A DNA stretch of 64,000 nt, taken from positions 558,001-622,000 of the forward strand of contig JBDVBY010000007.1 of assembly GCA_039942715.1 (NCBI GenBank), read 5' to 3'. Below are positions 25,903-34,393 of this stretch, one piece after another. The notes below the pieces were generated by a model. It searched no databases and was not told the origin of the DNA. It saw only the letters and a program-made list of their open reading frames with translations. The DNA comes from JABDJX01 sp039942715 (GTDB lineage: Bacteria; Pseudomonadota; Alphaproteobacteria; Rhodobacterales; Rhodobacteraceae). How positions within the stretch are numbered: position 1 is the first letter of the stretch; each line of letters starts with the position of its first letter. The translations under genes were made by a program, and so were the position numbers.

Positions 25903-26778
25903 TTAGTTTAGGATGACAGTGTATCGGACAACGCGGTTGTTATCGCTGTCTGAAAAGTAATAGTGCGGCCCTTCCACCGCGACCCCTTCAGGATCATCAA
26001 ACTTGTTTGGACCCAATCCCGGCAAGCCATCTCCGATCATTCCCAAAAGCGCACCTCCCTCAATTCTCGGATCAATCAGTAGAATGCGATGCGCGTCCTG
26101 ATCTGCGACAACCAGCAAGCCCGCCCGCGTCACATCCAAATAGCGCGGACCGATAAAGCCGAATTTCGGATCGTCCAGAGTTTGCAAAAGCTCTAGTTCT
26201 GGCGAGTAGCGCACCAGTTTGCGCGCATTGTTATCAGCGACCCACACACTGCTGTCGGGTGCTTCGGCCACGTCATGCGCGCCGAAATGCCCATTGACCA
26301 AGCCAATCACTTCTGAGCCGCGCACACGCATCAAGACGCCAGTGCCGCTGGCCATTGCATAAAGATCGCCATTTGAATGCAAAAGTGCGCCTTCCGAACG
26401 CGGCGCCGAAACGCCTGTTTTGGGAGGTTGGTTCAGCGCTGCGATATCCGGATAAAGCGCCACCGCACTTGCTCCCGTGACTGCAACAGCGACTTTGCCA
26501 TCGGTTCCAAACGAAATGTCATGTACGCCGGGCAGAAGCCCTTCACCCAGCATCTCAATAACTTCCAGCGTTTCGGCGTCCAATACCGCGATCCGTGCGC
26601 CAAACTTATCGGCAACATAAAGACGGCCGTCCGGCCCAATCGTCAGGTCATGCGGATCGGCCAGAACCGCTTCGCTTGCTTTGTCAAAGGCAGCGAAGGG
26701 GCCGGGCTCTTGGGCAAATGCGGGGTGCGCGCAGATCAAAAGGAAAGCAAAGCCCTTTATCGGAAATGATCGCCACAT
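25903..26778 (-). CDS. secreted NHL/beta-propeller repeat protein
   Basis: This 291-residue exported protein starts with a signal peptide (MWRSFPIKGFAFLLICAHPAFA) and is built from repeated blades of the form DLTIGPDGRLYVADKFGARI, DVAEAPDSSVWVADNNARKL, YLDVTRAGLLVVADQDAHRI and GVAVEGPHYYFSDSDNNRVV, that is, NHL-like propeller repeats. The ATG at 26776-26778 (complement) has a GGGATAGGA site; a GTG eight codons upstream is less likely. Such proteins bind ligands or act as secreted lactonase-like enzymes; no specific function can be given. Confidence 0.75.
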   Translation of the reverse strand: MWRSFPIKGFAFLLICAHPAFAQEPGPFAAFDKASEAVLADPHDLTIGPDGRLYVADKFGARIAVLDAETLEVIEMLGEGLLPGVHDISFGTDGKVAVAVTGASAVALYPDIAALNQPPKTGVSAPRSEGALLHSNGDLYAMASGTGVLMRVRGSEVIGLVNGHFGAHDVAEAPDSSVWVADNNARKLVRYSPELELLQTLDDPKFGFIGPRYLDVTRAGLLVVADQDAHRILLIDPRIEGGALLGMIGDGLPGLGPNKFDDPEGVAVEGPHYYFSDSDNNRVVRYTVILN

Positions 26779-26873
26779 GAATCCTATCCCTTTTATTCGC
26801 ACCTGAAACGATATCTCAAATCACGCCCTATTTCCCGGCATGCTTGTCACACAGAATAGAGCGAAATGGTGAT

Positions 26874-27245
26874 ATGTGTAGTTATCGAAATGACCCGCAC
26901 GAGGCAGCAAGAGAATTGTCACTGGTTATTGTGCAATATGCCTCGTTCGCAGCGGTGGTCGGCTTGGCCGTTTCATTAATCGCCAGCGCTGTTTTGTTGC
27001 AAAATCGGCGTGCCGCCTACGCGAAGCTCTCGCTCTTTTTCGCTTTACTGGGGGTAACCTTTAACAGCCTTGGCGGCGGCCTGATGTGGATGGCGCTGAT
27101 TTTATACCTAACGCTTGTGTCCATCGTAGAATGGCCCACTAAACTAAAATGGGTCAATTGGCCGTTGCTGTCAGGCGCGGGAGTTTTCGCGTTAGCGGCA
27201 GTTTACGCGGGTCTGATGCAGCAAACACACCCTTGCCGCTATTAA
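26874..27245 (+). CDS. hypothetical membrane protein
   Basis: This is a 123-residue protein with three or four hydrophobic helices (about residues 17-45, 55-75, 80-98 and 103-118) and little conserved soluble sequence. The start at 26874 is the first ATG with a plausible spacing, but the ribosome binding site is weak, so it could begin elsewhere. Its last four bases overlap the convergent hisH stop. I do not recognise the family. Confidence 0.5.
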   Translation: MCSYRNDPHEAARELSLVIVQYASFAAVVGLAVSLIASAVLLQNRRAAYAKLSLFFALLGVTFNSLGGGLMWMALILYLTLVSIVEWPTKLKWVNWPLLSGAGVFALAAVYAGLMQQTHPCRY

Positions 27246-27880
27246 GGCCGCCAGTTCAACCAATTCGCAATCAGCCGCAAACCTGCTGCCTGGCTTTTCT
27301 CGGGATGAAACTGTGTGCCAACAAGCGTGTCACGGCCAACGATCGCTGTGACTGCTCCACCGTAGTCGCAATGGGCCAAGAGCTGTGACGTGTCACGCAT
27401 CTCCATCTGATAGGAGTGGACGAAATACGCGTGATCACCGGTTTTCAACCCGTCAAGCACCGGGTGGGGCTGATCAATCACCAGATCGTTCCACCCCATG
27501 TGCGGAATTTTCAGGGAAGGATCGGCGGGCGCGATGCTATGCACTTCGCCGTCGATCCACCCGAGACCTGCGACCTCGCGGTACTCAAATCCAGCGCGCG
27601 CCATAAGCTGCATGCCAACGCAAATGCCCAGAAACGGACGCGCCTTGAGCTCGACAGCTTCTTTCAAAGCATCGAAGATACCGGATTGCCCCGTCAGGTC
27701 TTCCATGCACGCCGGGAACGCACCATCGCCGGGCAATACGATGCGATCCGCGCGCGCAACGTCTTCAGCACGATCAGAAACCAGCACTTCGCCTGCATCC
27801 GTCTCACGCGCCATGCGCTGAAACGCCTTCTCAGCCGAGTGCAGGTTACCCGCACCGTAATCGATTAATACGGTCAGCAT
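27242..27880 (-). CDS. hisH: imidazole glycerol phosphate synthase subunit HisH
   Basis: HisH is the glutaminase that feeds ammonia to HisF in histidine synthesis. The 212-residue class I amidotransferase starts MLTVLIDYGAGNLHS and has the nucleophile Cys87 in GICVGMQL, an oxyanion strand LPGDGAFP and the His-Glu pair in TQFHPEKSQ near the C-terminus. It lies 7 bp downstream of hisB on the same strand, so hisB-hisH is an operon; hisA and hisF would be expected further along but are absent here. Confidence 0.95.
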   Translation of the reverse strand: MLTVLIDYGAGNLHSAEKAFQRMARETDAGEVLVSDRAEDVARADRIVLPGDGAFPACMEDLTGQSGIFDALKEAVELKARPFLGICVGMQLMARAGFEYREVAGLGWIDGEVHSIAPADPSLKIPHMGWNDLVIDQPHPVLDGLKTGDHAYFVHSYQMEMRDTSQLLAHCDYGGAVTAIVGRDTLVGTQFHPEKSQAAGLRLIANWLNWRP

Positions 27881-27887
27881 CGGCGGC

Positions 27888-28475
27888 CTACAACGCGCCT
27901 TTAGTTGACGGGATCGCGTCGGATTTGCGCGGATCGGTCTCAACGGCGACCCGCAGCGCGCGCGCCACGGCTTTAAAGGCAGCCTCCGCGATGTGGTGGC
28001 TGTTGATGCCGTGCAACTGATCTATGTGCAGCGTGATGCCGCCGTGCGTGGCGAAAGCCTGAAAAAACTCGCGTACCAATTCTGTATCGAAGGTGCCGAT
28101 CTTGGCAGTGGGCATATCGACGTTCCACACAAGATAAGCGCGCGCAGATAAATCCAGTGCTGCGCGCACCTGCGCATCATCCATCGGCAAGTGACATTCG
28201 CCGTAACGGCGAATACCGCGCTTGTCGCCCAAAGCTTCGGTTAAAGCCTGACCCAACGCAATTCCGGTGTCTTCCACGGTGTGGTGATCATCAATGTGCA
28301 GATCGCCCGAGGCGCGCACGGTCATGTCGATCAACGCATGGCGCGCCAATTGGTCCAGCATGTGGTCAAAGAACCCGACACCGGTCTGATTGTCGTACAC
28401 ACCGGTGCCATCAAGGTTGATCTCAACCGAAATGTCCGTTTCCGCTGTTTTGCGGGTGATTTTAGCGCTGCGCAT
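27888..28475 (-). CDS. hisB: imidazoleglycerol-phosphate dehydratase HisB
   Basis: HisB dehydrates imidazole glycerol phosphate in histidine synthesis. The 195-residue monofunctional form has the metal-binding repeats FFDHMLDQLARHA (about 36-48), DDHHTVEDTGIALGQA (about 62-77) and the second pair GGITLHIDQLHGINSHHIAEAAFKA near 140-165. The start at 28475 is preceded by AAGGAG; upstream in-frame methionines would add non-conserved sequence. It is divergent from ycjX. Confidence 0.95.
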   Translation of the reverse strand: MRSAKITRKTAETDISVEINLDGTGVYDNQTGVGFFDHMLDQLARHALIDMTVRASGDLHIDDHHTVEDTGIALGQALTEALGDKRGIRRYGECHLPMDDAQVRAALDLSARAYLVWNVDMPTAKIGTFDTELVREFFQAFATHGGITLHIDQLHGINSHHIAEAAFKAVARALRVAVETDPRKSDAIPSTKGAL

Positions 28476-28630
28476 GCGTCTGCTCCTTGATCTCAAAGGG
28501 CTTATAGAGACGCTTCCTACGCGGCGGAAGAGGCGAATTTGCGGCATTTCCCCCCTGTTGTGGGACTGCACGGGTGGCGATACGCGCCGCGCACCCTTAT
28601 GTGTGAGGCCGAGAGGCGAGAGGGCAGAGT

Positions 28631-30046
28631 TTGATACTTGGTGATATTGCAGACGTCGCGGTGCGTGGGGTCGAGCGTTCGATCAGCACTGTGGGTGGGG
28701 TTTTCTTCGAGCCTACGGTGCGCTTGGGTGTCACTGGTCTTAGCCGCGCAGGTAAGACGGTGTTTATCACTTCGCTTGTGGCCAATCTGCTCGATCGCGG
28801 GCGGATGCCTGCGCTGCGTGCCAATGCCGAAGGACGTATTGCCTCGGTGTTTTTACAGCCTCAGCCCGATGATACGTTGCCGCGTTTTGATTATGAAACG
28901 CATCTGGCACGGGTGACGGGGAAGACGCCGAGCTGGCCGGAAAGTACGACTAATATCAGTGAGTTGCGGCTGTCATTTCGTGTGAAACCCGCTGGGCTAC
29001 TTGGCGGTCTGCAAGGGCCGCGCACAGTGCACTTGGATATCGTTGACTATCCGGGCGAGTGGCTGTTGGACCTTGGGCTTCTGGACAAGTCGTTTGGGAG
29101 CTGGTCGGCAGAGGTTTTGGCGCGGATGGAAACGCGTGAGGGTGCGAATGCCTTTTTGCAGGCACTGGGGGCGGCGGATCCGTCCCAAGCGCTTGACGAG
29201 CCTGTTGCCAAGTCGCTAGCTGAAGAATTCACAACTTACCTGACGGCATCGCGCGCAATGGGGTTTTCAGACTGCACACCGGGGCGTTTTTTGCTTCCCG
29301 GCGATTTGAAAGGATCGCCCGTTCTGACGTTCGCACCATTGCCGAAAGGTGACGCACCACGCGGCAGCCTTGCACGCGAATTCGAGCGGCGTTTCGATGC
29401 GTATAAGCGCGAAGTGGTGAAGCCGTTTTTCCGTGATCATTTTGCCCGCATCGACCGCCAGATTGTGCTGGTCGATATGTTGGGCGCGATCCACAACGGG
29501 CCGCGTGCAGTGGAAGATTTACGCCAAGGGTTGGCGGATATTCTGGGGGCTTTTCGACCGGGGCGGAACTCGTTCTTGTCGAGCATTTTCCTCGGCAAAA
29601 GGGTTGAGAAAATCTTGTTCGCCGCGACCAAGGCAGATCATCTGCACAACGCGCAGCACGCGCAACTGACAGCCATTGCTGAGGCGCTTTTGAAAGATGC
29701 GCGCGGGAGGGCGGATTTTGCGGGCGCAGAGACAGAGGCGATGTCGATTGCGTCGTTGCGTGCGACCACCGAGGACCGTGTCGAGAACGGCGGACGCACG
29801 TTGGATGTGGTGCGAGGTCAATTGCTCGACAGCACCAAATCAGTAGCGCTTTATCCTGGCCGCTTACCCGAAGACCCGTCGCATTTGCTTTCGCCTGCGC
29901 TGGAAGGGGCAGAAACTTGGCTTGATGCCGAGTTCAACCTGATGAGTTTTGCACCACAACCCCTGACGCTGAAACCCGGCGATGGGCCACCGCACATTCG
30001 GTTGGACCGCGCGACCGAGTTTTTGATCGGAGACAAGCTGTCATGA
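28631..30046 (+). CDS. ycjX: YcjX-like P-loop ATPase (DUF463)
   Basis: YcjX-family proteins are predicted GTP/ATP-binding proteins co-occurring with YcjF and linked with envelope stress. The 471-residue product has the P-loop GLSRAGKT (36-43), DIVDYPGEWLLDLGLL (about 137) and VDMLGAIHNGPRAVEDLRQGLADIL (about 280-305), all typical of the family. The start is a TTG at 28631 after a GAGGG site; no upstream ATG is available. It is coupled to the next gene by a 4-bp overlap. Confidence 0.85.
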   Translation: MILGDIADVAVRGVERSISTVGGVFFEPTVRLGVTGLSRAGKTVFITSLVANLLDRGRMPALRANAEGRIASVFLQPQPDDTLPRFDYETHLARVTGKTPSWPESTTNISELRLSFRVKPAGLLGGLQGPRTVHLDIVDYPGEWLLDLGLLDKSFGSWSAEVLARMETREGANAFLQALGAADPSQALDEPVAKSLAEEFTTYLTASRAMGFSDCTPGRFLLPGDLKGSPVLTFAPLPKGDAPRGSLAREFERRFDAYKREVVKPFFRDHFARIDRQIVLVDMLGAIHNGPRAVEDLRQGLADILGAFRPGRNSFLSSIFLGKRVEKILFAATKADHLHNAQHAQLTAIAEALLKDARGRADFAGAETEAMSIASLRATTEDRVENGGRTLDVVRGQLLDSTKSVALYPGRLPEDPSHLLSPALEGAETWLDAEFNLMSFAPQPLTLKPGDGPPHIRLDRATEFLIGDKLS

Positions 30047-31056
30047 GCGAGAAGAATACCCCCGTTCTGATTGAGTTGGACGAAAGCGCTCCAAGCCCGG
30101 CAGACGCGCCTCCCATCGAGGATTTGCACGCACCAACAGGGCAAGCGATGCAAACGATGGCGACATTGGCAACGCGCCGACCCTCAACATTAGGGCGGTG
30201 GTTCTGGCGGCTTCTGTTGTCGATGATCGCGTTTTTCGTTTCGATCTCGATATGGAATTTCGTCACGGCACTGGTGGCGCAGAACCCAATTCTGGGTTGG
30301 ATCGCCATCGCCTTTGTTGTCGTCTTTTCAATTGTTTGCCTGATGATCATCCTTAAGGAATGGGCCGCACTCGCAAGACTCTCGCGTATCGATACGCTTC
30401 ACCGCGAGGCCGAGACGGTGATCGCGGACAATGATCTGACCGGCGCGCGCGCTTTCGTCAAAAAGCTCGATGGCCTTTACGCAGGGCGAGAGGACACGCG
30501 TTGGGGGCGTCAAAAATTGGCTGAATCCGCGGCTGAGGCGTTTGACGCCGATACGCTTTTGGCCACCGCTGAAGACACTCTGATGTCGCCGCTAGATGCG
30601 CAAGCCACCCGCGAAATCGAATCCGCGGCCCGACAAGTCGCCACGGCGACTGCTCTTGTGCCGCTGGCCTTTGCCGATGTGTTGGTTGCGCTGACCACGA
30701 ATCTGCGGATGATCCGCCGGATTTGCGAGATTTATGGTGGACGCTCTGGTGCGCTTGGCGGCTGGCGACTGACCCGCGCAGTGATAACGCATCTGGTGGC
30801 CACGGGCGCGGTTGCGGTTGGCGATGACCTGATTGGCTCGGTTGGAGGCGGGCATTTGCTCAGCAAAATCTCTCGTCGCTTTGGCGAGGGATTGGTGAAC
30901 GGCGCACTCACGGCCCGCGTTGGGATCGCCGCGATCGAAGTGTGCCGCCCGCTGCCGTTCTCGGAAGGAAAGAAACCGCGTGTGACTGGCGTGATCCGCC
31001 GCGCGTTGACCGGGCTGTTTGATCGCGCCGAGGACGAGGGCGCGCGTAGTTCTTAA
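30043..31056 (+). CDS. ycjF: YcjF-like membrane protein (DUF697/TIGR01620)
   Basis: This 337-residue protein has a disordered acidic start, two membrane helices (about 55-80 and 85-107) and a C-terminal DUF697 domain (about 190-315, with GAVAVGDDLIGSVGGGHLLSKISRRFGEG). It is the partner of YcjX in many Proteobacteria, and the ATGA overlap here supports joint translation. The biochemical role of the pair is not established. Confidence 0.85.
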   Translation: MSEKNTPVLIELDESAPSPADAPPIEDLHAPTGQAMQTMATLATRRPSTLGRWFWRLLLSMIAFFVSISIWNFVTALVAQNPILGWIAIAFVVVFSIVCLMIILKEWAALARLSRIDTLHREAETVIADNDLTGARAFVKKLDGLYAGREDTRWGRQKLAESAAEAFDADTLLATAEDTLMSPLDAQATREIESAARQVATATALVPLAFADVLVALTTNLRMIRRICEIYGGRSGALGGWRLTRAVITHLVATGAVAVGDDLIGSVGGGHLLSKISRRFGEGLVNGALTARVGIAAIEVCRPLPFSEGKKPRVTGVIRRALTGLFDRAEDEGARSS

Positions 31057-31154
31057 CCATGAGTTACCGATATCTGGACCATATTAACGACTTGCCGGAT
31101 GGAAAGGTGTAGTGCTTGCTTGAGTGAGCGCACCAACCAAAGCTGGGTCCTGCA

Positions 31155-31928
31155 ATGAAAGACGAAATCGCTGAGCGGTCATATCGCGAGGACGCAGCAG
31201 TGGACAGCATCTTAAGCTGCATGCCGCATCTAAGTGAGATCGAGCGAAGCGCGGTGCGATCCTTACCTTTTGTGCACCGATTTCTGGGCCGTCAAAGCGT
31301 CATTATGCGCGAGGGCGAACAGCTCAATAAGCTGTTGGTTGTGTGCAATGGATGGGCGATGCGTCAGGTCACTTTGGCCGATGGTCGCCGTCAAATCCTT
31401 GATTTCGCGCTTCCCGGTGACGTGATCGGCCTGCACGTTGATAGTAATCAGATCGCCACATGTGATGTCATAGCGATGACAGGTGTCGAGATGGCCGAGA
31501 TTGATTTCGCTGAGATTGCGCGGCGCACGCAATCAATTCCGGCGATTGGCGTGGGCATGAACATCTTCTTTCTGCGCGAAATGACGATGCTATCCGATCA
31601 GGTGCTTCGCCTTGGTCGCATGACGGCTTATGAGCGCGTCTGCCATTTGCTGCTTGAGATTTATTACCGCCAGTCTGAAGCGGGGCGCGTGGGGCATAAA
31701 GGCGCGGTTGATTTCCCTATTACTCAGATGATCATGGCGGACTCGCTTGGCCTCAGTGTGGTGCACGTGAACCGACAAATCATGCAACTGCGCCGCAAAG
31801 GGTTGGTTACCCTGAACCGGCGTTCGCTGGTGGTGCACGATCAAGCGGCGTTACAGGAGATCTCGGAATACCGTCCGCGCAGGCTTAACGCGGTGCCCGG
31901 ATATCTAGGGATGCATGCGGCGGAATAA
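31155..31928 (+). CDS. Crp/Fnr-family transcriptional regulator
   Basis: This 257-residue regulator has an N-terminal cyclic-nucleotide-binding-like beta barrel (about 40-145, with FALPGDVIGL) and a C-terminal winged helix (about 175-235; recognition helix ADSLGLSVVHVNRQIMQLRR). The four cysteines needed by FNR for an iron-sulfur cluster are not present in that spacing, so it is not a classical FNR. Its 3' end overlaps the convergent monooxygenase gene by 44 bp. Its effector and targets are unknown. Confidence 0.85.
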   Translation: MKDEIAERSYREDAAVDSILSCMPHLSEIERSAVRSLPFVHRFLGRQSVIMREGEQLNKLLVVCNGWAMRQVTLADGRRQILDFALPGDVIGLHVDSNQIATCDVIAMTGVEMAEIDFAEIARRTQSIPAIGVGMNIFFLREMTMLSDQVLRLGRMTAYERVCHLLLEIYYRQSEAGRVGHKGAVDFPITQMIMADSLGLSVVHVNRQIMQLRRKGLVTLNRRSLVVHDQAALQEISEYRPRRLNAVPGYLGMHAAE

Positions 31929-33078
31929 GATCGCCGCACACCAGTTTTGTGAGGATCTTCGGGATCGGCGGGATGGTTGAGACTGGATAAAGCACACGGT
32001 CGCGTAAAATCGGTAAAATTGTGCTATCTGATTGATATTGCGGCGTGAACGCCCAACTCATCGCCTGGTAAATCCGCACATGCCACCGCCGCGCGCGCTC
32101 AAAGTGGCGCAAGGCTTCGGGCAAGGTAAAGCGCTTTATCGCAAGGGCTAGGGCCCACGCATCCAGCATCGCCATGTTCGCGCCTTGCCCCAATTGCGGA
32201 CTGGCGCGGTGGGCGGCATCGCCGATCACGGCAAATCCGGGCGCAGTGGTGCTCAGAAGAGTGCCGTGGCTATAGCTGGCCGTCGTCATCTGAGACAAAT
32301 CACTGATCTGAGAGAAGAACGGCAGTGCATCGGGCCAGGTGTTTGCGACGTCTTCAAGCCACGCATCACGCCCGCGCTTCCGCCAGTCGTCAAAACCCGA
32401 AACCGGCAAAGACCAGAAGATCGTCGCTGTTTCGCCGTCCTCGCCGGGTCGCGTGCCAGACGGCATCACGCCCACCATTTGCGATGCACGCCGATAGCGT
32501 TGCGCCAAAAGACCCTTGGGCAAGGGCGCATCATCTGGCCAAGGCACAGTGCCCCAGGCGGCACCAAAGGGCAGGGCGCGCGATTTGAGCGTCGTAAGTG
32601 CGGAGTTGGTGCCAGAGGCGTCGATGATCAGATCAAACGGGCCTTTGGATGTGCCGTCTTCAAAGATCAGGTGTCTACCGTCGCGGCTTTGCACCGGATG
32701 CGATGTTTCCAAGCGTGCCCCTGCCTTCATCGCGGCATCAAACACTGCATCAAACAGCGCAGGTCGCTGGATCGCCAAACCAAAGCGCGGCCCATCCTCA
32801 ACCCCATAGCGCACGCTGAGCACCGTGCGCCCACTGTCAGCTTCAAGCCCTTGCATATGGTATATCGCGCTTCCGTGTCCGCGCGCAGCCTCGCCTGCGC
32901 CAATCTCATCCAACACGTGCTGGCCCACAGGCTGGATCACAAGGCCAGAACCAATTGGGCGCGGGGCCTCAAAGCGATCAAAAATCACCACACGGTGGTT
33001 TTGCGCACCCAATGCAGCGGCGGCCGTCAGACCACCAATACCAGCGCCGGCAATCGCAATATCTAGCACACCGCTCAT
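31885..33078 (-). CDS. FAD-dependent aromatic-ring-type monooxygenase
   Basis: This 397-residue flavoprotein belongs to the PHBH/salicylate hydroxylase group. It has the FAD motif IAGAGIGGLTAAAALG near residues 8-23, an Arg-containing EAPRPIGSGLVIQPVGQHVL segment, and the second FAD motif VIGDAAHRASPQLGQGANMAMLDA (about 288-311). The start MSGVLDIAIAG overlaps the stop of the upstream aminotransferase gene by 4 bp. Its substrate is unknown; hydroxylation of an aromatic or of an amino-acid-derived enamine would both fit the pairing with a transaminase. Confidence 0.82.
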   Translation of the reverse strand: MSGVLDIAIAGAGIGGLTAAAALGAQNHRVVIFDRFEAPRPIGSGLVIQPVGQHVLDEIGAGEAARGHGSAIYHMQGLEADSGRTVLSVRYGVEDGPRFGLAIQRPALFDAVFDAAMKAGARLETSHPVQSRDGRHLIFEDGTSKGPFDLIIDASGTNSALTTLKSRALPFGAAWGTVPWPDDAPLPKGLLAQRYRRASQMVGVMPSGTRPGEDGETATIFWSLPVSGFDDWRKRGRDAWLEDVANTWPDALPFFSQISDLSQMTTASYSHGTLLSTTAPGFAVIGDAAHRASPQLGQGANMAMLDAWALALAIKRFTLPEALRHFERARRWHVRIYQAMSWAFTPQYQSDSTILPILRDRVLYPVSTIPPIPKILTKLVCGDLIPPHASLDIRAPR

Positions 33079-34259
33079 GCTTGCGCGGCGATGACCTCTG
33101 CGGCCACGGCCGCTCCGCCGGGCGCGTGCTCCATACCGGTGGCTTTCATGCCTGCCTCGAGGGTCGCCAAAACCCCTAGGATCATATGCGCATTCACGTG
33201 CCCCATATGCCCAAGACGGAAATACTGATCGGGGCGGTCCATACCCAATCCAATTCCAAGCGTCAGCCCGGCCTTTGTTTTGCACCAGTCCTGCAATGCC
33301 AGCGAGCCGCTATCGCCGGTTTTGATTGTGGTGACAGCGTGACTGCGGTGCAGCGTTTTCGGCACGTTCAACTCTAACGGCCCATCGCTGCCCCAGTGAT
33401 CCACGGCTGCCCAGATCGCTTGGGCCAGCACCGCGTGCCGCCGCCAAACCATATCAAGACCTTCTTCCGAGATCATCGCAAGCGCCTCACGCAGCCCATA
33501 TAGATGATGTGTCGGGGCGGTGCCGTCGAAGAATTTGTAAAACATCTCTGGATCGGTGCGCGGACGCCAATCCCAATAGTGCGTTACGCAATTGGCTGTA
33601 TCGCGCGCGCGATCTGCCTTGTCGTTGTAAAAGACAAACCCCACGCCAGGCGGCGTCATCAAACCTTTTTGGCACGCTGTAATCATCAGATCGACACCCC
33701 AAGGCGTCATCTCAAAGCGGTCACAGCCAAAGGACGCGATACAATCGGCCATCAAAAGAGCAGGGTGGCGGGCGGCATCAATCGCAGCACGCACCATCTC
33801 CACATCGCTTTTGACGCTGGTGGAGGTATCAACATGCACGCACAGCACCGCTTTGATGCGATGTTCGGGATCTTGGGCCAATCGTGCAGCGAGGGTTTCG
33901 GGATCCGAAGGTGACGTGCGGCCAAATTCAATGACTTCAACGTCTATCCCTAAAGCCTCGGCGATGTGCTTCCAGCCATGGGCGAAATGTCCTGTGGCCA
34001 GCACCAATACCAAATCACCGCGCGACAAAGTATTCGCCAAAGCGGCCTCCCACACCCCGTGCCCGTTCGAAATATAAGGCACACAATGCCCCTCGTTGTG
34101 GGCCATCACGTTCAGATCCGCGATGATATCTGGCACCATCTCGGTCAGCTCACCGACATAGATGTTGGGAGAGGCGCGATGCATCGCCTGCAAAACTCGT
34201 TCGGGCATGACCGAAGGGCCGGGAATCGCAAGGTAGTTTAGGCCGTTTTGGAGAGACAT
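33075..34259 (-). CDS. class V PLP-dependent aminotransferase (alanine/serine-glyoxylate type)
   Basis: This 394-residue PLP enzyme resembles serine-glyoxylate and alanine-glyoxylate aminotransferases: LAIPGPSVMPERVLQAM at the start, ISNGHGVWEAALANTLSRGD near 63, LLMADCIASFGCDRFEM near 168 and the PLP lysine in ITACQKGLMTPPGVGF near 195. The C-terminal RLGHMGHVNAHMILGVLATLE is also typical. It is the first gene of a two-gene operon with the FAD monooxygenase. Amino donor unknown. Confidence 0.85.
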   Translation of the reverse strand: MSLQNGLNYLAIPGPSVMPERVLQAMHRASPNIYVGELTEMVPDIIADLNVMAHNEGHCVPYISNGHGVWEAALANTLSRGDLVLVLATGHFAHGWKHIAEALGIDVEVIEFGRTSPSDPETLAARLAQDPEHRIKAVLCVHVDTSTSVKSDVEMVRAAIDAARHPALLMADCIASFGCDRFEMTPWGVDLMITACQKGLMTPPGVGFVFYNDKADRARDTANCVTHYWDWRPRTDPEMFYKFFDGTAPTHHLYGLREALAMISEEGLDMVWRRHAVLAQAIWAAVDHWGSDGPLELNVPKTLHRSHAVTTIKTGDSGSLALQDWCKTKAGLTLGIGLGMDRPDQYFRLGHMGHVNAHMILGVLATLEAGMKATGMEHAPGGAAVAAEVIAAQA

Positions 34260-34393
34260 GAAGGGTCACCTAGGCTTGATCCAGTGTCCGACTTGGCTCA
34301 TGTCGCGCTAACAGTCAATCTCGCGCAGCCCTTGTGCGACGCCTGCGCGCGGGCTAGTCACACATAAACCCCAATGCGGGACACGAGCAGGAC

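Noticed and set aside
32185..33066. 293-codon frame on the plus strand
   Set aside because: Antisense to the FAD monooxygenase, which has both FAD motifs on the other strand.
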